A DNA stretch of 64,000 nucleotides from Paragonimus westermani (Eukaryota; Platyhelminthes; Trematoda; Plagiorchiida; Troglotrematidae): positions 155,344-219,343 of the forward strand of contig QNGE01000829.1 in assembly GCA_008508345.1 (NCBI GenBank). Reading direction: 5' to 3'. The position numbers and the translations under genes were made by a program. This document shows positions 58,120 through 64,000 of the stretch, piece after piece. Every line of letters starts with the position of its first letter. Positions within the stretch are counted from its first letter, which is position 1. The notes under the pieces are model-generated. The model had not been told where the DNA came from. It saw only the letters and a program-made list of their open reading frames with translations, and did no database searches.

Positions 58120-58303
58120 TCTTTCTCTGTCCTTGGTATTCATTGTAATCCCTTAGAGCGGTGCTGCACCCTGTTTTCAATGATCGTCTTTCAGATCAAC
58201 AGAAGCCCGCTGACACTGAGCAAGGAAAACCGACTGGATCCAGGAACCTTGGGCCGTTGCCTCGAACCCGTGTATCAACCGCTGAAATCGCCGAAATCAA
58301 CAA
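58120..58303 (+). other. CR1 3' end and BEL leader boundary
   Basis: This interval must contain the 3' UTR of the CR1-type LINE and, if the flanking repeats are LTRs of one element, a short stretch of that element's 5' leader on the minus strand. No poly(A) tail or short tandem tail marks the LINE end clearly, and no convincing primer-binding site was found next to the repeat at 58304. Confidence 0.35.
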
Positions 58304-58597
58304 TGGTGGACGATAAAACAGGTTGAGCTCACTCAAACAAATGGTCATTGGTTTGGTCAGAACAAAACAACTGTTCATGCATCGAGGAACGACAGGAATC
58401 ATAAGTTAATCAAGAAAAAATATGGAAGAAAAATGTCTAATTTCGGCATTTAGAAGTTTACAGGGTTCGGACTAAATAGGTGTAAGGAAAACAGTCAAAG
58501 TAGGTGGTGTAAGAACAAGGATGCGTATTGTATCTCAACAACATGAATCAAACCTCAGCAATATCAAAATAACGCAAAATCCCTGGCAAAATCAACA
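58304..58597 (-). repeat. LTR-like direct repeat, copy 2 (putative 5' LTR)
   Basis: 294 bp, about 95% identical by eye to 52628-52954 and in the same orientation. It lacks 33 bp near the middle of the minus-strand LTR's first third. Its position beyond the LINE makes it the candidate 5' LTR of the minus-strand BEL/Pao element. A clear target-site duplication was not visible outside the two copies, so a solo LTR is the alternative. Confidence 0.65.
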
Positions 58598-59479
58598 TGG
58601 TCTTCGATTTGCCCTTGGTCCTTCCGCCATTAGGCGACTGTGGCGTTTGGTTATATTTACGTGAACCGTTACTCTCGGAACTTGTATATCTGATGGATTC
58701 AGTAGCGAGGTATGCTGTTATCTTCCTCTGTCCAGCTTATCATAATTCTGTCGAAATTAACACCGTGTCGATAAAAAACTCACCGAAACGACTGCCTTCC
58801 CTGTTGCATCCGATTCGGTTGCTTGTCTAGCGCAGAATTTATAGACGCTTGTTTTTAACGGACGCTACTACTCTGCTTCCATCCTATCGATAGACATCTC
58901 AGGTATACTAAGCGTTGCTCGAACAACCGCTAGACGTCCGGGATCAGCAATGCCCGATAAATTTGTGTGAGTGGAGAAAACGTCTTTCTGTTACCCAGCT
59001 GAGGGTCATTGTTTCCTATCCATAGTGTCCGAGTGAACCGAGGTTGGCATGCGTGATTTTCAGAGGCGTTCTCCTGGTTATCAGTCGGCTGAAGCTAGTC
59101 CAAGTACAACCGTACTGTTAGGCTTGCCTGCTATGTCTTCCGCCGAGAGGACAACCCTGTTTCATATCGCCAACCATTGGCGGCTGATCCTCAGGTGATC
59201 AGCACCGATGACGATTTCAAAACTTTTCTGAATTTTTCCACCATTCCTGCTTCATTTTAACCTAATCATGTGCCTTTCTTTTCAAGGATTCACTCAATCT
59301 TCACGGGGACCTGGAAGAGAGTTAGTTGGCTGCTGTTTATCATGGCTGTGATATGCTCGGGGTATCTGAAGCTAAGCAACGATCGCACCTAGGGATAGCT
59401 GTAGGGATGGTGGCGGATTCGCCGGAGAAGACGGTGTTTGTCCAAACTACCTAGGTTTGTCTCAGCTATAACGCAGTGT
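58598..59479 (+). other. No clear gene; upstream of BEL relic
   Basis: A 77-codon ORF (58597-58830) has no known relative. The interval could hold the 5' LTR and leader of the plus-strand BEL/Pao relic, but no second copy was found in the window. Confidence 0.3.
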
Positions 59480-62400
59480 TCAACTGAGCGACGTTTGGTG
59501 ATGGGCGACAATCCCATTGAGGAAGAAATGCGTTGAAAGGAAGAAGAGCTGAGACATGTGGAGGTACCGCTAGAAGTTCGCATGAGGTTGTTGGAAAGGC
59601 CTGTGTTTAGTAAGACTGGGGTGCCATCTCAGAGGATGGATTCAAATGTTCCCTGTCTAGCTCTTCAAGTATATCTCAGACTTATGAGTTCCAGGGAGCT
59701 CTATGGAACAGTACATGCATACTTCAGCTATTGATGTGAACCTGCCAAAAATCGAGCCGGAACCTTCTGAAGGGCCGCCAAGGTAGACACTAAGGGTCTT
59801 CAAAGTTTAGACACACAGATGAAGATGTGTCAGTTGATGCTACCTCAAATTAACCAATCATCTGAATTCAATTGCCCAACCAACCTTCTGGGTGTCGCGG
59901 ATAAAATTCCTTGCCCAATTCAAGGGAGGTGGGCACAGGTAGCTGACCCTGTCAAAAACACCGGTCGGAAGGCTTCCTTCAACGACTTATTCGAGTTTGT
60001 ACGGAGGCAAATTTCAGTTTCTGGTAACCTGTATGGTCAACCCATTGCCTGATAACACCAGGGCCGCATCAGCGGAAATCATACCGCGCACTTTCGCGAG
60101 AATCCCTGACGAATACCCCGCGTGTCAACCGTCGTTGGAATGGCAATAATCCACACCAATGTGCACTGTGTGGTAACGATCATGATCTGCAGACATACCG
60201 GCGGTTCAAATACCTGTTATTAGAGGAAAGACGCGAGGTTCCAAGAAGGCGTAAACGATGCCTCGTTTGTCTAATGCCAAATCACAGAGCCAACTATTGC
60301 AAAGTACGTGCACATTGTTCATTGCTATTCTTGATGCATGCAGACGGGGCCCCCCTGGATCTGAGCTCGAAGTGAAGAAGTCGATCTGTAGAGCCACCTA
60401 TTTGCTTGGTAAATGGAGTCTTCTTTTCCTATTACCCGTCAAATTAATCGGTGTAGACGGTTGGATTGAAGCGTATAAACTTCTAAATGACGGACCTGAT
60501 ACCACATTCACAGTTGAGTCTCTAGCTGAGCGATTAGGGCTGCCGGCGTGCGAACGTACGCTCAACGTCCGTACATAGGATAAGATGGATATCATTAAAT
60601 GCTAGGAGCTGAGTTTGGAAGTTGAATCTCTTGATGAATGAAGTAGGATCACAGTCGACAAGGCATCCGGTTGATCTGTCGACACCATATTTCAGCGTTG
60701 GTCCCAGTTTGTTGGTCTTCCTACCACCTTGTTTTAAAGAAGATAAATTCGGGTTACTAATAGGTTGTGATATGAAGAAAGTATGTTTGAAAGCAGATCA
60801 TCGGGTAGGAGAGGCGTCAACCGTACGCTGTGAAAGCCACCCCAGGTTGGATCCTGTGTGGGACCCATGTCACTCTCAACAAACAGCAAACCTGAAGTTC
60901 ATTGACTGAAGGGTACTCAGCTAGAACGATCGGTTCAGTACATGTTCGACATGGAGCTTTTCGAGCGTGGATTGTCTAATGAGGTGGTTGGCTAGTGACG
61001 ATCGACTAGCTGGGTGTATTGCAGAGTCCACTGTTGCACCCAAGAGTGGCTGGTATGAGATTAGCTTGCCGCGATCGTTTGACAATGTAAAGTTTCACGA
61101 TAGCTGATGAGTGGCATGGAATCGCCTGAATTTACTGAGCGGAGAACTTTCTCACGATACCGGATGGGCAGGTGAATATAACGAGATTAATAAAACACGT
61201 GACCAACAGTCATATATCAGGGGCTGGCACCGGTGAGGATAAGACCCTCGGCCGGTGGTACCTACCCCACCATCCATTGTTGAATCCGAATGAACCTGGG
61301 AAGATGCGGATAGTACTCGACTGCGCGGCAAAATGCGGAGACATCTCGTTGAACGAAGCCTTACTGCGAGAGCCATTTCTGACGAAGGAGCTAATGAGTA
61401 TATTGCTGCGGTTCCGCAAGGGTTGGATAGTCTTTTTCTCAGACTGGGGAGATGTTTTTGCAGATGACGGTTTCTGAGAGAGGTTGGTGAGAATTACGCT
61501 TTCTTTAGTGGGGTAGTTAATCCATGCCTAGCTCCTCGAACACGTATGAGGATATGGTCCATCCTATTGGAGCTACTTTGCCATTCTTCGCGACGTAAAT
61601 ATTCAGGGAGATTGTAATCGATAGTGACCATCGATTTAGCAGGGTAGCCAGCCAAGTAGTGTAAGAGAATTTTTACATTGACGACAGCTTAGTGTCAGCG
61701 GATGCGCTTGAAGATGCCAGACGTTGATTATTCCGCTTGCTATCCGCGGTCCAAACGTAATTCAGTGCTTTTGTGGCGCGAATATCGGATGCGATACACC
61801 CCTAGACGAAAAGTGCCAAGGTGAGTGGCACAGGTGGTCACGGGGAGTAGCGATGACAAACTCACTTATTATACCGCGTTGTATCAGACCCCGCTGGCAA
61901 AAACCGACACGTTCGGAGTTCCATATGTTTTCTGAAGCCTTCAAAACAAGCTATGGAGCAGTCGGCTATCTTGAAGACACCTTAGGAGATGACAACATAT
62001 TTTGCTGCTTTCCGATGGGAAAATCCCATGGGGCAACTCTAATACTCCTGTTTATCCCAAGGTTGGTGCTTACAGCAGTAGTGTTTACCACCAAACTTAT
62101 GCGATTCATGACGGGTGAACTCAACCTAACCTTTGACAACATCATACTTTGGACAGGCTCCGTCAACGTGTTGGAATACTTGTGAAACATCTCTTGTCAT
62201 ACTGTTATACTTGTAGCCAACCGCCCTCAACTAATTCGCGACTATACCCAAGGCTGTCCATGGCCACACAATCCGTCCGGTTCATTCCCGGCAGACCTAG
62301 TTTCGCGAGAAACCTGCGATACTTGTCCTCAATAAATTCGCCCGTGGATGAATGTTACGACCTTTCCGTTGGGAATTAAGAATCCGTGGCCGCCCAACAA

Positions 62401-62935
62401 GCAGCTTCAAGCTAAGGAAACCGAATTAAAGAAGGTGCTAGTAGTAGCTGCGTTAGTATCGCGCAGTGGTACGTGAAGCTTGTTTCAGGTGTCTCACACT
62501 GGTCCACCCTACTGCGTGTGGTATTTTGATTAGTACGTTTCAGGACTTACTTTACTTGCATGAATGCTGGTCTAGAGTGTTCCAGTATCCTGGGTATGTT
62601 GCGTAAGTCGGAGTTAGATCTGGCGTGTGAATCCATCGTTCGATTGGGCCGGTAGAGCACCTTTAGTGAGGACTGTACGGAACTCGCTAAGAGCCAACAG
62701 AATACACTGGCTCGAATAAGGCCAGACACCATAAACGATGTTCTGGGTCTCAGTGGATGGATTTCAATCGAGCTGTGTTGTAGTACTCGAACGGTGATAC
62801 TGCCACTCCGTGGGGCTGTTATGAATATAGCTACCAGATACTATCATGAGATTGTAGGTCACATGGGAGCCAGTCACCTCTTATCGTCCATCCGAAAAGG
62901 GTTTTAGTTTATCAGGGACATGTGTTGAGACTGAT
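59480..62935 (+). pseudogene. BEL/Pao element relic, gag to integrase
   Basis: Plus-strand domains appear in BEL/Pao order. Gag: VNLPKIEPEPSEGPP (about 59740), then EFNCPTNLLGVADKIPCPIQ and GRWAQVADPVKN (about 59867-59960). Paired zinc knuckles: CALCGNDHD (about 60160) and CLVCLMPNHRANYCKVRAHC (about 60259-60318). Protease: LNDGPDTTFTVESLAERLGL (about 60483-60542). LLIGCDM follows (about 60755). RT: GKMRIVLDCAAKCGDISLNE (about 61300-61360) and the box FYIDDSLVSADALEDAR (YIDD at 61674-61685). RNase H: FSEAFKTSYGAVGYL (about 61929-61975), IPRLVLTAVVF. Integrase N-terminus: ETELKKVLVVAALV (about 62420-62460) and RYYHEIVGHMGASHLLSSIR (about 62837-62896). Several shifts and stops; the integrase core is missing. 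Confidence 0.82.
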
Positions 62936-63329
62936 CCAACAGGATTATACCCAGTCAGTGTTCAATATCGAAAACCGAACGACAATGAAAAACAAAGACT
63001 CAGTGCTTGTCCTTCGTGTATTAGTATCGACCCTAGAAAATAGAAGGTACAGAGGAACAAGTGAAGCCAGCGGGGCACGGAGCGAGTTGTGATTGTAGCC
63101 CTGGGACGTATGTTACGAAATAGATAGCTTGACTAAAACAAAAGTAGGTGAGAAACCAGAATCATCCCAAAGGTACATGTGAATGCGAATATCAAAATAT
63201 TATTATAGTTGCTACGGGTTGAAGGGATTCTGTTGGCGCAAAGCGGAATAAGATCGACCGGTTCTACTTGCCGTGGTTGCCTCAACAGGGGAACGGATCG
63301 CTTTGGTTATTCGGATTGTCGTAAATTCA
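62936..63329 (+). other. Junction between BEL and gypsy relics
   Basis: BEL integrase similarity stops near 62935 and gypsy RT similarity starts near 63340. The DNA between is unassigned. A Cys/His cluster near 63270-63320 could be a degraded zinc knuckle but does not fit the spacing well. Confidence 0.3.
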
Positions 63330-63960
63330 ACATCTTGTTGTGTATCAACCCGAAGGGACTGAACAAGGTGATTCAAAGAGGGAATTAATGCCCACCAATG
63401 ATATTCTACCGGAACTGAGTCAAACCCAAATTTTCACGAAGTAAAGGCTACCTTCGAATTTTGGCAGCTGGAACTAAACCAGCAATCCGGATATATTATC
63501 ATATTTGGAATCCCCTTCAGACGTTTACGTTGGTTGAGTTCGTCTTTCGGACCGAAGATGTCCAGCGAGATATTTCAGCAACACTGCATTTAGGCACCTG
63601 AGAAAATGAAAGGGATTAGGTGTTTCACTGACGACGTGCTAACTTTCGGAGAAAATCTACAGCGTCCTGATGGAGTTCTGGAGGAGTATCCGAAGTGCTA
63701 CATCAGTCGGAAAATTCGCCTGCTACGCGAGGTAAAGGGGTCACTTCTCACGGACAGTCGACAACATCAAACATACTCAGAATAGACTCTGAGAATATAA
63801 AGGCTATAGTCACGGTTCCAGCTTCTGAGGATGTGTAAGCATTAACACGACTGACTGGCACGGACAACGGTCTGAGTCACATTCTTCTAAAATTATCCGA
63901 CATGATTCATCCCATCCGCGTGTTCACCGATGAAGGAGTACCATGGAAATAAATCAGGGA
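63330..63960 (+). pseudogene. Second Ty3/gypsy lineage, RT relic
   Basis: CINPKGLNKVIQRG (about 63342-63384) is the gypsy RT motif CIDPKxLNKxIxR. After a one-base frame change, PTNDILPELSQTQIFTKVKA continues, with FWQLELNQQSGY (about 63462-63497) and FGIPFRRLRWL. The catalytic box reads CFTDDVLTFGENLQ (about 63621-63662), with both aspartates kept. Further on, ENIKAIVTVPASEDV and LSDMIHPIR match the region after RT. Stops occur at CI*APEK and later. The element continues beyond the right edge or is truncated there. Its motifs differ from those of the gypsy relic at 45.6-49.1 kb, so it belongs to another lineage. Confidence 0.72.
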
Positions 63961-64000
63961 CAACAGAAAGCAATAAATTAAATCAAACAAGTTATTCCGA

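Noticed and set aside
58190..58303. tRNA-like GGTTCGA segment on the minus strand as a tRNA gene or primer-binding site
   Set aside because: No cloverleaf could be drawn, and the position and orientation do not fit a primer-binding site next to the repeat.
63260..63330. Possible gag zinc knuckle (CRGC...DC) before the gypsy RT
   Set aside because: Cys/His spacing does not fit the CCHC knuckle, and it abuts RT where protease should be.

Overview
The window looks like nuclear DNA of a repeat-rich flatworm, most likely a digenean fluke (Fasciola/Opisthorchis/Paragonimus-like), although a tapeworm cannot be excluded. Three things suggest this. There is a spliced gene whose first two introns are only 33 and 38 nt and are followed by introns of up to about 12 kb, a size pattern known from flukes. 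Most recognisable coding sequence is decayed RTE, CR1, BEL/Pao and Ty3/gypsy retroelement. Base composition is mixed and not strongly AT-rich, unlike Schistosoma. No bacterial operons, rRNA, CRISPR arrays or convincing tRNAs were seen. All assignments come from reading translations by eye; no database search was possible.

Layout. 0-0.4 kb: probable 3' terminal exon of a plus-strand gene with a poly(A) signal. 2.7-5.7 kb: two diverging RTE LINE relics of one subfamily. 9.5-11.8 kb: Ty3/gypsy relic (gag, then integrase, with protease/RT missing). 13.6-43.1 kb: one long minus-strand locus encoding a coiled-coil protein. Seven exons are supported (43.1, 42.9, 42.8, 30.9, 30.2, 17.9 and 13.9 kb), and at least one internal exon is still missing. 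Its introns carry RTE relics (16.9, 20.9-22.0 and 24.0-27.1 kb), a trinucleotide microsatellite (20.5 kb), an unclassified repeat cluster with an inverted arm (39.8-41.2 kb) and two weaker candidate exons (35.6 and 41.8 kb).

43.1-64 kb is a retroelement graveyard. In order it holds a possible two-exon ORF (44.0-44.3), a gypsy relic running gag-protease-RT-RNase H-integrase (45.7-49.1), a short inverted repeat (50.3-50.5), a LINE 3' end (50.5-50.95), a minus-strand BEL/Pao fragment between two ~300-bp direct repeats (52.6-58.6), a nearly intact plus-strand CR1-type LINE lodged between those repeats (53.8-58.1), a plus-strand BEL/Pao relic (59.5-62.9) and the RT of a second gypsy lineage (63.3-64.0).

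Apart from the coiled-coil gene and the partial gene at the left edge, nothing here is clearly a host gene. No conserved novel multi-gene system is visible. The most interesting structures are the coiled-coil locus with its micro-intron/giant-intron contrast, the nested BEL/CR1 arrangement, and the unclassified repeat at 39.8-41.2 kb.
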